A DNA stretch of 64,000 nt, taken from NCBI RefSeq assembly GCF_044763875.1, contig NZ_JBIWGZ010000005.1, positions 243,187 to 307,186 of the forward strand. The letters are read 5' to 3'. The notes beneath the pieces are model-generated. The model was given only the letters and a program-made list of their open reading frames with translations. It was not told the DNA's origin and made no database searches. Below are positions 41,802 to 50,056 of the stretch, piece after piece (within the stretch, counting starts at the first letter, position 1; the number at the start of each line of letters is the position of its first letter). The position numbers were made by a program, and so were the translations under genes. This stretch comes from Rummeliibacillus sp044763875. GTDB lineage: Bacteria > Bacillota > Bacilli > Bacillales_A > Planococcaceae.

Positions 41802-43799
41802 TTGAAAAGTAAAAAATTACTCATTAGCCTAGTAGTAATACTAATCGCCGTTATTTCTTGCGGCACATATTATATGGCACAACAACGTGCTGAACAAAAG
41901 GCTGAACAAACAGCCAAGAATTTTGTCAAAACCATCACAAATCAACAGTATCAAGAATTACCTGCACTAGTATCCAATCAATCGCTTAAAAAAAATAATT
42001 ACGATAAGCAAACATTGATTAATAAGTATACAAATATATTTCATGGTATTGGTGCAGAAAATATGAAAGCTAGCGACGTAACCATAACCAAGATTAAAAG
42101 AGGGCAATACACATTCACGTATAAATTAGATTTAACAACAGCACTTGGTAAAATACCTAGCCTTTCTTATAAAGGAAAGATTATAAAGGAAGGAAATGAT
42201 TTTGTTGTCGATTGGAGTCCCGAACTCATCTTCCCTCATATGGATGCAACTGATAAGATCTCCTATTCAGAAGAAGATGCTATTCGAGGGAAAATTCTCG
42301 ACAAAAATGGCAATGAATTAGCAACAAATTCAGAATTTCGCCAAGCAGGAATTATCCCTAAAGAACTTGGAGAAGGAACCAAAAAAGAAGAAAATATTAA
42401 AGCCATTGCAAAGCAATTTGACATAACTACGAAGGATATTGAAACAAAGCTCAACCAAAAATGGGTCAAAGAAGATTTGTTTGTCCCTTTAAAAGTCATC
42501 GATAATGATCAAATAAAAAAAATGGCTGGCGTACAGTATCAAGCAGTAGATGTTCGTTACTATCCCCTTGCTGAAGCTGCTTCAACAATGATTGGTTATA
42601 CAGGGAAAGTAACCCAAGAAGATCTTGAAAAAGATCCAACTCTCGCTACAGATGCCATTATTGGAAAAAGTGGCTTAGAAAGAGCTTACGATAAAGAATT
42701 ACGTGGAAAAAACGGTGGTAAGATTTCTTTAATAGATCAAAATGGCAAAGTCAAAGAAGTATTACTTGAAGCCTATCGTGAAGACGGGAAAAATATTCAC
42801 TTAACCATAGATGCTGAGACACAATTAAAGGCATATGATGCACTTGAAAATGCTACTGGTGCTTCTGTCATTATGCAGCCTAAAACGGGAGATCTACTTG
42901 CGCTTGTGAGCAAGCCTTCCTACGATCCAAACAAAATGGTTCGAGGTATTTCACAAAAAGAATACGATGCTTATATGAATAATGAACAAAAGCCATTTAT
43001 CAATCGTTTTACTCAACGATTTGCACCCGGTTCTACGTTGAAAACTGTTACAGCAAGCGTTGCACTTGATTCAGTTACTCTAACAACTAAAAAAGAACGT
43101 ACAATCAATGGACTAAAATGGCAAAAGGATAAATCTTGGGGTAACTATTTTGTAACCCGCGTATCAAATGTTCCAAAAGTAAATTTACAGACAGCCTTGA
43201 TCTACTCAGATAATATTTTCTTTGCTCAAGAAGGACTAGAAATGGGCGAAGATTTTTTAAGAAAAGGGTTCAATAAATTTATCTTTGGTGAAAAATTAGA
43301 TTTACCATTTGATATGAAACCTGCACAAATTTCAAACAATGATTCTTTTAAATCCGATATTCTATTGGCTGACACTGCTTATGGACAAGGTCAAGTATTA
43401 ATGTCCCCTATTCAGCAAGCTATTACGTACAGTGCTTTTGCCAATAACGGTAAAGTGGTATATGCACATTTGTTAAAAAATCAACAAACAAAGACCAAAA
43501 ATGCTGTCAGTGCAAAATCAGCAAATATTGTCAAAAATGCAATGCTACAAGTTGTTCAAAATACAAACGGTACAGCACATAGCTTAAATGGTATTAGCTC
43601 TACTCTAGCTGCTAAAACAGGAACAGCTGAATTAAAACAAACACAGGGAACAGAAGGACAAGAGAATAGCTTTGTTGTAGCATTTGATACGAAAAAGAAG
43701 CATGAATTCCTAGTTTTGTCTGTAGTAGAGGATCATAAAAAAGTTGGGAAAACAGCTACTGAGCTTGTAAAACCTTTAATTCAAGAATTAGAAAAGTAA
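41802..43799 (+). CDS. pbpC: Class B penicillin-binding protein, PBP3/MecA-type
   Basis: 665 residues, TTG start after AAGGAGG. The N-terminal membrane region ends in a lipobox-like VISC (Cys20), as in the predicted lipoprotein B. subtilis PbpC (668 aa). An NTF2-like MecA N-terminal domain spans about 28-145 and a PBP dimerisation domain about 155-320. The transpeptidase has STLK (Ser411, Lys414), SDN (Ser469-Asn471) and KTGTAE (Lys605). It cross-links peptidoglycan at the outer face and, as a MecA-architecture enzyme, may have low beta-lactam affinity. Two palindromes around its promoter suggest dedicated regulation. Confidence 0.9.
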   Translation: MKSKKLLISLVVILIAVISCGTYYMAQQRAEQKAEQTAKNFVKTITNQQYQELPALVSNQSLKKNNYDKQTLINKYTNIFHGIGAENMKASDVTITKIKRGQYTFTYKLDLTTALGKIPSLSYKGKIIKEGNDFVVDWSPELIFPHMDATDKISYSEEDAIRGKILDKNGNELATNSEFRQAGIIPKELGEGTKKEENIKAIAKQFDITTKDIETKLNQKWVKEDLFVPLKVIDNDQIKKMAGVQYQAVDVRYYPLAEAASTMIGYTGKVTQEDLEKDPTLATDAIIGKSGLERAYDKELRGKNGGKISLIDQNGKVKEVLLEAYREDGKNIHLTIDAETQLKAYDALENATGASVIMQPKTGDLLALVSKPSYDPNKMVRGISQKEYDAYMNNEQKPFINRFTQRFAPGSTLKTVTASVALDSVTLTTKKERTINGLKWQKDKSWGNYFVTRVSNVPKVNLQTALIYSDNIFFAQEGLEMGEDFLRKGFNKFIFGEKLDLPFDMKPAQISNNDSFKSDILLADTAYGQGQVLMSPIQQAITYSAFANNGKVVYAHLLKNQQTKTKNAVSAKSANIVKNAMLQVVQNTNGTAHSLNGISSTLAAKTGTAELKQTQGTEGQENSFVVAFDTKKKHEFLVLSVVEDHKKVGKTATELVKPLIQELEK

Positions 43800-43801
43800 A
43801 T

Positions 43802-43856
43802 AAAAAAGGATGCTCTATAAGTGCATAAAAACACTTATAAAGGCATCCTTTTATTT
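43802..43856 (+). terminator. Terminator of pbpC
   Basis: AAAAAGGATGC with GGCATCCTTTT, plus an inner TATAAGTG/CACTTATA stem. Confidence 0.85.
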
Positions 43857-43892
43857 TTATGAGAGTAAGAGTTGATTCTACCTAATGTTATC

Positions 43893-44006
43893 CGGCTTCA
43901 GTGGCTAGACCCTCGAGTCACAACGTATTCTCGGTCGAAAACTAAAAAGATGTTTTCGATTCGAAAGCTTATGTGCTTTTCGGGCCTGGACGAGCCACTT
44001 CAGCAC
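43893..44006. repeat. Intergenic repeat of a second Bacillales family
   Basis: Outer inverted arms AGTGGCT (43900-43906) and AGCCACT (43993-43999), with CTAGACCCTCGAGTC on one side and GGGCCTGGACGAG on the other. An inner 8-bp stem TCGAAAAC/GTTTTCGA lies at 43935-43959. From memory the outline matches a dispersed Bacillus repeat. Confidence 0.55.
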
Positions 44007-44012
44007 TTATAT

Positions 44013-44450
44013 TTACCATAACGCTGGTTTTGTCACCATAAACCAAAGCATGATTAATAATAATATTGTATAGATCCATGTGGATTTGGTTAGTTTATCT
44101 ACAAAGTGTTGCTGATTATATTGTGGTGTATTAAATGTTTGCATCGTTGGCTTAAATGCACGTGCTAAAAAGACAATCGAAAGAATTAACAAAGTGATCG
44201 TCATTACGATAAAAGGTGTTGTAATAGAGTAACCACTACACCATAGTATGTATATCCCCGATAATGTAAGTACATGCCCTGAATGCTTCACTACTTGAAT
44301 AGCAAGAGAGAAAATAGTTACATATGCTGTCATCTCTTCATGCGTCTTTGCTAGTCTCATTTTCTTCAGCATTGGAATGAGTACAAAAAAAGGACCAATC
44401 GATAAAATTGCACTTATAACATGTATGTAAGTTACTGTTGAATAAAGCAT
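44013..44450 (-). CDS. DUF2269-like small membrane protein
   Basis: 145 residues with four membrane helices and the family-like N-terminus (YIHVISAILSIGPFFVLIPMLKKM), consistent with DUF2269 integral membrane proteins. Function unknown. It ends next to the repeat at 43893-44006 and is divergent from the HD-domain gene. Confidence 0.7.
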   Translation of the reverse strand: MLYSTVTYIHVISAILSIGPFFVLIPMLKKMRLAKTHEEMTAYVTIFSLAIQVVKHSGHVLTLSGIYILWCSGYSITTPFIVMTITLLILSIVFLARAFKPTMQTFNTPQYNQQHFVDKLTKSTWIYTILLLIMLWFMVTKPALW

Positions 44451-44541
44451 AGATAGGCTTCCTTTTCTATATATTTCTTACTTCAACAATAAAGGAATTC
44501 ATAAATACAGGCAATCGACAAAAAGGTGAACATGAAATTCG

Positions 44542-44587
44542 CTTTGTAAATACAATGTAAAAATAACCTATGTTCTTTGTAAATACA
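44542..44587. repeat. 13-bp direct repeats CTTTGTAAATACA
   Basis: Identical copies at 44542-44554 and 44575-44587, 33 bp (three helical turns) apart, in the divergent gap before the HD-domain gene. Possible operator pair. Confidence 0.5.
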
Positions 44588-44707
44588 TAAATTACGAGCA
44601 AATTATGTATTATAATATCCGTATCAAGAAGAAATTAGTGGACATCCTAAGCACATTCTTGGTAAAGTAGCATACAATAAATAAAATTAAAAAGGGAGAG
44701 GATTTTT

Positions 44708-45337
44708 ATAGGAATCCATAAGTTTTTTACAAGTTTAAATGATTTAGAGCGTATTATACGTTGCCCGGGCCGCTTCAAATTTGAAGAACATAATGTGGCA
44801 GCACACTCTTGGAAAGTATCACAATACGCAATGTTTTTTGGGACAATTGAAGAAATGAACGGTGCAATTATCGATTGGAAATCACTATATGAAAAGACAA
44901 TCAACCATGATTTTGCAGAAGTATTTATTGGCGATATCAAAACACCAGTAAAACATGCATCTCCTGAGCTTAAACAAATGATTGCTCATGTGGAAGAGAA
45001 AATGATGGAAAAGTTCATTTTCAACGAAATTCCAGAAGAATTTCAAGAGGTATTCTTCAATCGTATGAAAGAAGGAAAAGATGCAACAATTGAAGGTCGA
45101 TTACTCGAATTTGCAGATAAACTAGATCTCTTTTATGAAGCATTTGCGGAGCTAAAACGAGGCAACACCGACAGAGAATTTGTCAGTATGTATCAAGAGG
45201 GACTAAAAAAATTGTTAGTCATTCCATTGCCAACAAGTGTTAATTACTTCAAAAATGTCATTTTAGCAGATGTCATAACTGAAAAAACACCAGTTGATAT
45301 TACTGCATTGACTGAGGAAGTATTATCAGAAGCTTAA
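44708..45337 (+). CDS. YfbR-like HD-domain nucleotidase, apparent ATA start codon
   Basis: The frame is open from a stop at 44678. AAAGGGAGAGG (44691-44701) is 6 nt before ATA 44708, and no ATG, GTG or TTG lies between. From ATA the protein has 209 residues. The HD metal ligands are His33 (AAHSWKV), His67-Asp68 (INHDFAE) and Asp137 (FADKLDLF), in register with E. coli YfbR (His33, His68, Asp69, Asp137). The first canonical start, GTG 44795, would remove the first helix and has no ribosome site. YfbR is a dNMP 5'-nucleotidase. Either an AUA start is used or the natural ATG has mutated. Confidence 0.75.
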   Translation: MGIHKFFTSLNDLERIIRCPGRFKFEEHNVAAHSWKVSQYAMFFGTIEEMNGAIIDWKSLYEKTINHDFAEVFIGDIKTPVKHASPELKQMIAHVEEKMMEKFIFNEIPEEFQEVFFNRMKEGKDATIEGRLLEFADKLDLFYEAFAELKRGNTDREFVSMYQEGLKKLLVIPLPTSVNYFKNVILADVITEKTPVDITALTEEVLSEA

Positions 45338-45366
45338 GCCTTAAAAATAAGGCATATGCTTTTTTA
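45338..45366 (+). terminator. Terminator of the HD-domain gene
   Basis: GCCTTA-AAAA-TAAGGC followed, after 6 nt, by a T-run. Confidence 0.65.
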
Positions 45367-45379
45367 TTTTACCCAAAAA

Positions 45380-45805
45380 TTAACCGCAAACAATCCAATC
45401 ATTCTTTGCTTGCAGTTTATATATTCTATTTGTTTGATAAAAGGTTTTAGGAATTTCTCCAACACTACGTTGATGATCAAGCAATGGTGCTTTGTCAGCA
45501 TTAATAATATTCGTTACTTTCCTTATCAAATCACGTGGTCCCTCTGCTTCTATCTGCTGAACATTTTCGCATTCTAATGCGGATGCTGTATTCGTTAATA
45601 TCGGTAAATTATTTGCCGAACGCTTGCCATTCGCATTGACTTCGATTTTTTATCAATAGACCAAAGCATTAATAATGGATCCAATGAAACTGAAGCAAAT
45701 GAATTAACCAGCTGGATTGTTTTCTTTATCAAAAATTGTAACAACCGTTACACCAGTTGGATAATTTCCTAAAGCCTTTTTAAATTCTTCCTGTTGTTGA
45801 ACCAT
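45380..45805 (-). pseudogene. Flavin reductase (DIM6/NTAB family) pseudogene
   Basis: From ATG 45805 the reverse strand reads a good start (FKKALGNYPTGVTVVTIFDKENNPAG) and then stops, apparently through a small deletion. Shifting frame recovers NSFASVSLDPLLMLWSIDKKSK, then a large gap. A third open piece follows from about 45651 to a natural TAA at 45380 (LPILTNTASALECENVQQIE, VGEIPKTFYQTN). These are flavin reductase-like FMN-binding signatures. At least one small and one large deletion have destroyed the gene. It may once have supplied reduced flavin to the flavoprotein at 46474. Confidence 0.8.
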
Positions 45806-45885
45806 TTTACCATCTTCCCTCCTCCTTATTTTGCGATAATTACGCTTTCTTCGATTGGCTTAAATTCTTTTTATTCCCACAAAAT

Positions 45886-46188
45886 TATGGGGTGTTCTTT
45901 CTTGCAGATTAATCATTCATGCAGTAATATAAGAATACAAGCTGCGTTGTTCGTAATAATATAAAGTTTTAACCTTTGAGCTGTAATAGGGAGTTTTAAT
46001 TGAGTACGGACTGGCATGCCGCATTCCACGTTAATGCGGACGAACATGAAATACTATGCGAACACCCACTTTGAGGAGTGGTGGTTTAAAACTTTCAGTA
46101 TTTAAATTTACGGCAAAGGCGGCTTATTAAATCGCTTACTATCAAGATTAATATTGAAAAGCACTTACCATTTGGTAAGTGCTTTTTT
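45886..46188 (+). ncRNA. Duplicated structured RNA-like element, copy 1
   Basis: About 300 bp, homologous over its length to 50930-51230. The core 45912-46096 is identical to copy 2 at 173 of 179 aligned positions plus one 6-nt indel. Proposed helices: ATGCAG/CTGCGT (45919-45924 with 45942-45947), AAGTTTTAACC with GGTTTAAAACTT (long-range), CCGCATT/AATGCGG, and CACCCACT/AGTGGTG. It ends in the terminator AGCACTTACC/GGTAAGTGCT with T-run (46157-46188). No known Rfam class is recognised. A non-autonomous mobile element remains an alternative. Confidence 0.55.
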
Positions 46189-46376
46189 GCCTATCATACA
46201 TTGAATTAAAGTCTTTTTGTATCACGTACCGATTTCATTTGAAGCTTAAACAAATCAAGCATTTACATACTGATAATTCAATAGTTTTCTATTCCTATAA
46301 AAATACTCATAATTAATATTGACTTTGCACTCCCCAACCTTTATCATTAGGTAAAAATAAAACATAATACAAATTA

Positions 46377-46416
46377 ACCCATAAGTAGTTATTTATTTCT
46401 ATAGTGGGTTTTAATT
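46377..46416 (+). promoter_or_regulatory. Leader hairpin upstream of the flavoprotein operon
   Basis: AACCCATA pairs with TATAGTGGGTT (imperfect), followed by TTAATTTATTTTT. Possible attenuator 58 bp before the start codon. Confidence 0.4.
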
Positions 46417-46473
46417 TATTTTTATACCAACTATTCTTCTATGTTTTGTATATTTTAAAAGGAGGTATGCTTT

Positions 46474-47649
46474 GTGAGAGAACTATTTATTCGTACGGAT
46501 ATACAGCGAAAATGGCTACAAAAGCTCGAAAATCTGCGTCATGATATTACAGCAGATTCTAAAAAAATTGATGAACAATCCCTCTTTCCTTTTAAAAGTT
46601 TCGAAAAATTAAGAGCGATTGGCTATCCACAGGTAACCTTGCCAAAAGAATACGGTGGTGAAGGATTATCTGTTTATGACATGATTTTGCTTCAAGAAAC
46701 TTTAGCTAGTTATGATGCGAATACATCTCTAGCAATTGGTTGGACACTTGGAGTTGTAGGTGAACTATATGAACATCAACTTTGGAGTCCTGAATTACTT
46801 GAAAACTTCTCGAAAGAAGTTCAAAAAAATGTGTTCATTAACCGTGCAGTAAGTGAAGCACAAACAGGTAGTCCAACTCGTGGTGGACGCCCAGGAACAA
46901 ATGCAGTTAGAACTACTAATGGTTGGATATTAAATGGCCATAAAATTTTTACCACATCCTCTCCTATTCTTGATTATTTTCTTGTAAGTGCATGGATTGA
47001 AGAGCAACAACAAATCGGTTTTTTCCTTATTGAAAATGAAACTCCTGGATTATCTATAGAAGAGACTTGGGATGTCATGTCCATGCGTGGAACAGGTAGC
47101 CACGATTTACTTTTAAAGGATGTGCATGTTGAATCTATAGCACTTGTTGAGTACCCTCAAAGCCCGTTTGGTGGGAATCATATTAACGGTTGGATCTTGC
47201 ATATTCCCGCAACGTATCTTGGTATTGCACAAGCCGCACGAGATTATGCGGTAAACTTTGCAAAACATCACCAACCTAATAGTTTAAATGCACCTATTAG
47301 TACATTGCCTAATGTACAGCAACATTTAGGAACTATAGAACTAAAATTAGATCAAGCACGCTTCACTCTGTACGGTGCTGCAGAAGCGTATGATGATAAT
47401 GTACGTCGTAAGCATTTAACCAATGAATTAGCTGTTGCAAAGCATACGGTTACAAATGCAGCAATTGAAATTGTAGATTTAGCTATGCGTGTAGTTGGTG
47501 CTAAAAGTCTTCAAAATTCAAATCCACTACAACGTTATTACCGAGATGTTCGTGCAGGTCTACATAATCCACCAATGGATGATATGACGATTACAAAACT
47601 CGCAAGAACTGCTTTAGAACAAGATAAAGAATCACCATTATATATATAA
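46474..47649 (+). CDS. Acyl-CoA dehydrogenase-like flavoprotein (SfnB/DszC-type group)
   Basis: 391 residues, GTG start after AAAAGGAGG. Acyl-CoA dehydrogenase fold: N-terminal helices with IGYPQVTLPKEYGGEGLS, a middle beta domain (NGWILNGHKIFTTSSPILDYFLVSAW, SMRGTGSHDLLLKDVHV) and C-terminal helices (VDLAMRVVGAKSL, YYRDVRAGLHNPP). The RDVRAG..HPP-type ending and its place next to an ABC importer match flavin-dependent desulfurising enzymes (SfnB, DszC-like) rather than beta-oxidation enzymes. The probable substrate is an imported sulfur compound. Its likely flavin reductase nearby is a pseudogene. Confidence 0.8.
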   Translation: MRELFIRTDIQRKWLQKLENLRHDITADSKKIDEQSLFPFKSFEKLRAIGYPQVTLPKEYGGEGLSVYDMILLQETLASYDANTSLAIGWTLGVVGELYEHQLWSPELLENFSKEVQKNVFINRAVSEAQTGSPTRGGRPGTNAVRTTNGWILNGHKIFTTSSPILDYFLVSAWIEEQQQIGFFLIENETPGLSIEETWDVMSMRGTGSHDLLLKDVHVESIALVEYPQSPFGGNHINGWILHIPATYLGIAQAARDYAVNFAKHHQPNSLNAPISTLPNVQQHLGTIELKLDQARFTLYGAAEAYDDNVRRKHLTNELAVAKHTVTNAAIEIVDLAMRVVGAKSLQNSNPLQRYYRDVRAGLHNPPMDDMTITKLARTALEQDKESPLYI

Positions 47650-47668
47650 AGAAAAGGGGTTATGGAAT

Positions 47669-48535
47669 ATGTTTAAAAGTAATTTTTTGAAATTTGCAAC
47701 AATTATTTTGGCAACAGTTGGGTTATTAGCAGGTTGTGGATCAGATAGTTCATCAGATGCTTCTTCAGAAGCCAGTTCAAAGAAAGTAACCACAGTGAAA
47801 ATTGCTTATGACCAAGCAAGTAAACCTATGACTTACACAGATGAAAATGGCAATCCAACTGGTTACGATGTTGAAATTATGAAAGAAGTTGACAAACTAT
47901 TACCAGATTATAAGTTTGAATACGTAGGAACAACAAGTGATGATTTGTTAATTGGCGTTGAACAAGGTAAATACCAAGCTGGTGTAAAAAATGCATTTTT
48001 TACGAAAGAACGCAAAGAAAAATTTATCTTCCCTAAAGAATTCTTAGGGTTAAGTAGTATTGGACTTGTCTTAAAATCATCTAATAAAGATTTAAAATCA
48101 TTATCAGATTTTGCTTCTAAAGGCTACTCACTAGCCCCTATTGCCGCAAACAATGCTCAATATACGGTTATTAAAGAATATAATGACAAAAATCCAGATA
48201 ACAAAGTAAAACTTAAAGCTGGTGATGAGTTCACAGTAGATGTTGTGCAATGGGTAAATGAAGGTCGTGTTGATGGTGGTGTTATGATCGAGGGTGCCTT
48301 CCAACAACAAGTTACTTCAGATAAAGGTGCTTACCATAATTTAAAAGATCAAGTCGTTTATAACGAATTCGGCGTTATTAAAACATGGCCTTTATTCAAC
48401 AAAAATCAACAAAAACTAGCAGATGCATATGATGAAGCAATCAAAAAACTTAAACAAGAAAAGAAACCAAACGAACTAAGCAAAAAATTCTATGGTCGTG
48501 ATTTATTTGAAGTGTTAAACAAAGCTGAACGTTAA
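47669..48535 (+). CDS. ABC transporter substrate-binding lipoprotein (polar amino acid/sulfur compound)
   Basis: 288 residues. Lipoprotein signal with lipobox LLAGC (Cys22) and a Ser-rich linker, then a family 3 solute-binding domain (KIAYDQASKPMTYTDENGNPTGYDVEIMKEV, GTTSDDLLIGVEQGKYQAG). Related to cystine/arginine-type binding proteins (TcyK, YxeM). It starts 19 nt after the flavoprotein gene, so the two are linked. A strong hairpin follows its stop. Confidence 0.9.
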   Translation: MFKSNFLKFATIILATVGLLAGCGSDSSSDASSEASSKKVTTVKIAYDQASKPMTYTDENGNPTGYDVEIMKEVDKLLPDYKFEYVGTTSDDLLIGVEQGKYQAGVKNAFFTKERKEKFIFPKEFLGLSSIGLVLKSSNKDLKSLSDFASKGYSLAPIAANNAQYTVIKEYNDKNPDNKVKLKAGDEFTVDVVQWVNEGRVDGGVMIEGAFQQQVTSDKGAYHNLKDQVVYNEFGVIKTWPLFNKNQQKLADAYDEAIKKLKQEKKPNELSKKFYGRDLFEVLNKAER

Positions 48536-48544
48536 TATCAAAAC

Positions 48545-48577
48545 CTATAGGCTACTGAAATAATCAGTAGCCTATAG
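48545..48577 (+). promoter_or_regulatory. Intercistronic hairpin after the binding-protein gene
   Basis: CTATAGGCTACTG and CAGTAGCCTATAG, a perfect 13-bp stem with a 7-nt loop and no T-run: typical of mRNA-stabilising elements that keep the binding protein abundant. Confidence 0.65.
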
Positions 48578-48604
48578 TTACACTAAAAAGATGGTGATTC
48601 GTAC

Positions 48605-49312
48605 ATGAGTAAATATTTTGATGCCTCTTATATTTGGAACTCGCTTCCTCAACTTTTACCATTCTTAAAAGTGACATTTATTGTAGCTGGCTCTTCCATC
48701 ATTTTTGGAACATTAGCTGGCTTGCTACTTGCTGCTATGAAGCTTGGTAATAGTCGTATCTTAAAAAAGATTGCTACGGGTTACACAACCATTATGCGAT
48801 GTACTCCATCAATCGTTCTACTATTCCTTGTATATTATGGTATTCCTGCAATCGCAGCAAATTTTAATATTAATCTACACAATATTGATACAGCAATTTT
48901 TGTTGTTATCACCTTCACACTTCAATTTGCAGCTATTATGTCAGAGGTAATACGCTCAGCCTATGAAGCAATTGATCGCGGACAATATGAGGCCGCTGTT
49001 AGTGTTGGTTTAACACCCCTTCAGGCTTATCGACGGATCATTTTCCCACAAGCGCTCGTTGTAGCACTACCCAACTTCGGGAACGGTATGATTATGCTTC
49101 TTCAAGAGGGTTCCCTTGCCTACACAATTGGCTTAATCGATGTCGTTGGGAAGGCCAACTTACTTATAGCAGCAAATCTAAATGCACATGCTTTAGAAAT
49201 CTACATCGCTCTTGCCATTATTTATTGGATTTTATCAATCCTTATAGAACGGGTATTTAATGCATTAGAAAAATTCTTTAGTAAAGGTAAAAAGACTTTA
49301 GAAACAACGTAA
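48605..49312 (+). CDS. ABC transporter permease (His/Glu/Gln/Arg family), first subunit
   Basis: 235 residues, about five membrane helices, with the permease EAA loop (EAIDRGQYEAAVSVGLTPLQAYRRIIFPQAL). HisM/GlnP family. Pairs with the next gene, 12 nt downstream, to make a heteromeric pore, as in TcyL/TcyM. GTGATTCGTACATG context gives a modest ribosome site. Confidence 0.9.
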   Translation: MSKYFDASYIWNSLPQLLPFLKVTFIVAGSSIIFGTLAGLLLAAMKLGNSRILKKIATGYTTIMRCTPSIVLLFLVYYGIPAIAANFNINLHNIDTAIFVVITFTLQFAAIMSEVIRSAYEAIDRGQYEAAVSVGLTPLQAYRRIIFPQALVVALPNFGNGMIMLLQEGSLAYTIGLIDVVGKANLLIAANLNAHALEIYIALAIIYWILSILIERVFNALEKFFSKGKKTLETT

Positions 49313-49324
49313 GGAGGTTCATCT

Positions 49325-50038
49325 ATGTCAACTGCATTTAACGGAAAGTTTTTTATCGATACATTCTTTATCGCATTGTCTGGTGTACCGATTACTTTAC
49401 TTGTGACAATTGTTGCTCTAGTGATTGCAGTTCCATTAAGCTTTTTATTAGCATTAACTCGCATCCACAAAACGCCTATTATTCAACGTATTACACAAAT
49501 TTATGTATCCTTTGTGCGCGGTACACCGATTTTAATTCAGATTTTTATTATTTATAGTAGTATTCCGCTAATATTAAAGATTATCTTTAAAAAATATGAT
49601 ATAGGCATTGATATTTATAAAATTAACCCTATCTGGTATGCATTTATTATTTTCTCTTTCAGCACAACTGCATTATTAATAGAGGTTTTCCGCTCTGCCT
49701 TAGGCACAGTGGATAAAGGACAGCTTGAGGCTGCTCATTCTGTCGGCTTAACAACTTTTCAAGCATACTGTCGAATTATTATTCCGCAAGCACTCGTTGT
49801 TGCAATGCCCAATATTACGACTACAATTATCAATTTAATTAAAGCAACTTCCTTAGGCTATGCTCTATCACTATCAGAAATCACTTTAAAAGCGAAGGTC
49901 GCTGCAAATGTAGGCTATAACTACATTGAAGCGTATTTAGACATTTTCATAGTTTACTTAGTTCTATGTACTTTCGTTGAATACATATTAAAACGCTATG
50001 AAAAATATTTAAGCAAATATAAGGTTGCTCATTCTTAA
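49325..50038 (+). CDS. ABC transporter permease, second subunit
   Basis: 237 residues, same family as its neighbour. EAA loop at GTVDKGQLEAAHSVGLTTFQAYCRIIIPQAL. AAGGAGG precedes the start. Two different permeases with one binding protein and one ATPase resemble the TcyJKLMN-type systems for cystine-like compounds. Confidence 0.9.
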   Translation: MSTAFNGKFFIDTFFIALSGVPITLLVTIVALVIAVPLSFLLALTRIHKTPIIQRITQIYVSFVRGTPILIQIFIIYSSIPLILKIIFKKYDIGIDIYKINPIWYAFIIFSFSTTALLIEVFRSALGTVDKGQLEAAHSVGLTTFQAYCRIIIPQALVVAMPNITTTIINLIKATSLGYALSLSEITLKAKVAANVGYNYIEAYLDIFIVYLVLCTFVEYILKRYEKYLSKYKVAHS

Positions 50039-50056
50039 CCATAGAGGTGTTTGTCA

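Larger units (their letters stand above)
45806..46473. other. Gap with RNA-like element and attenuator-like leader
   Basis: Holds copy 1 of the duplicated RNA-like element (45886-46188), then an AT-rich leader. A hairpin AACCCATA...TAGTGGGTTTT at 46377-46416 precedes the flavoprotein gene. No ORF of note. Confidence 0.6.

Noticed and set aside
45356..45577. 73-codon forward frame
   Set aside because: It is antisense to the flavin reductase pseudogene, whose protein signatures explain the sequence.
45886..46188. Duplicated element as a T-box, S-box or other known riboswitch
   Set aside because: No T-box motif (TGG-ACCGCG), S-box core or other familiar aptamer signature; copy 2 is not upstream of a same-strand gene.
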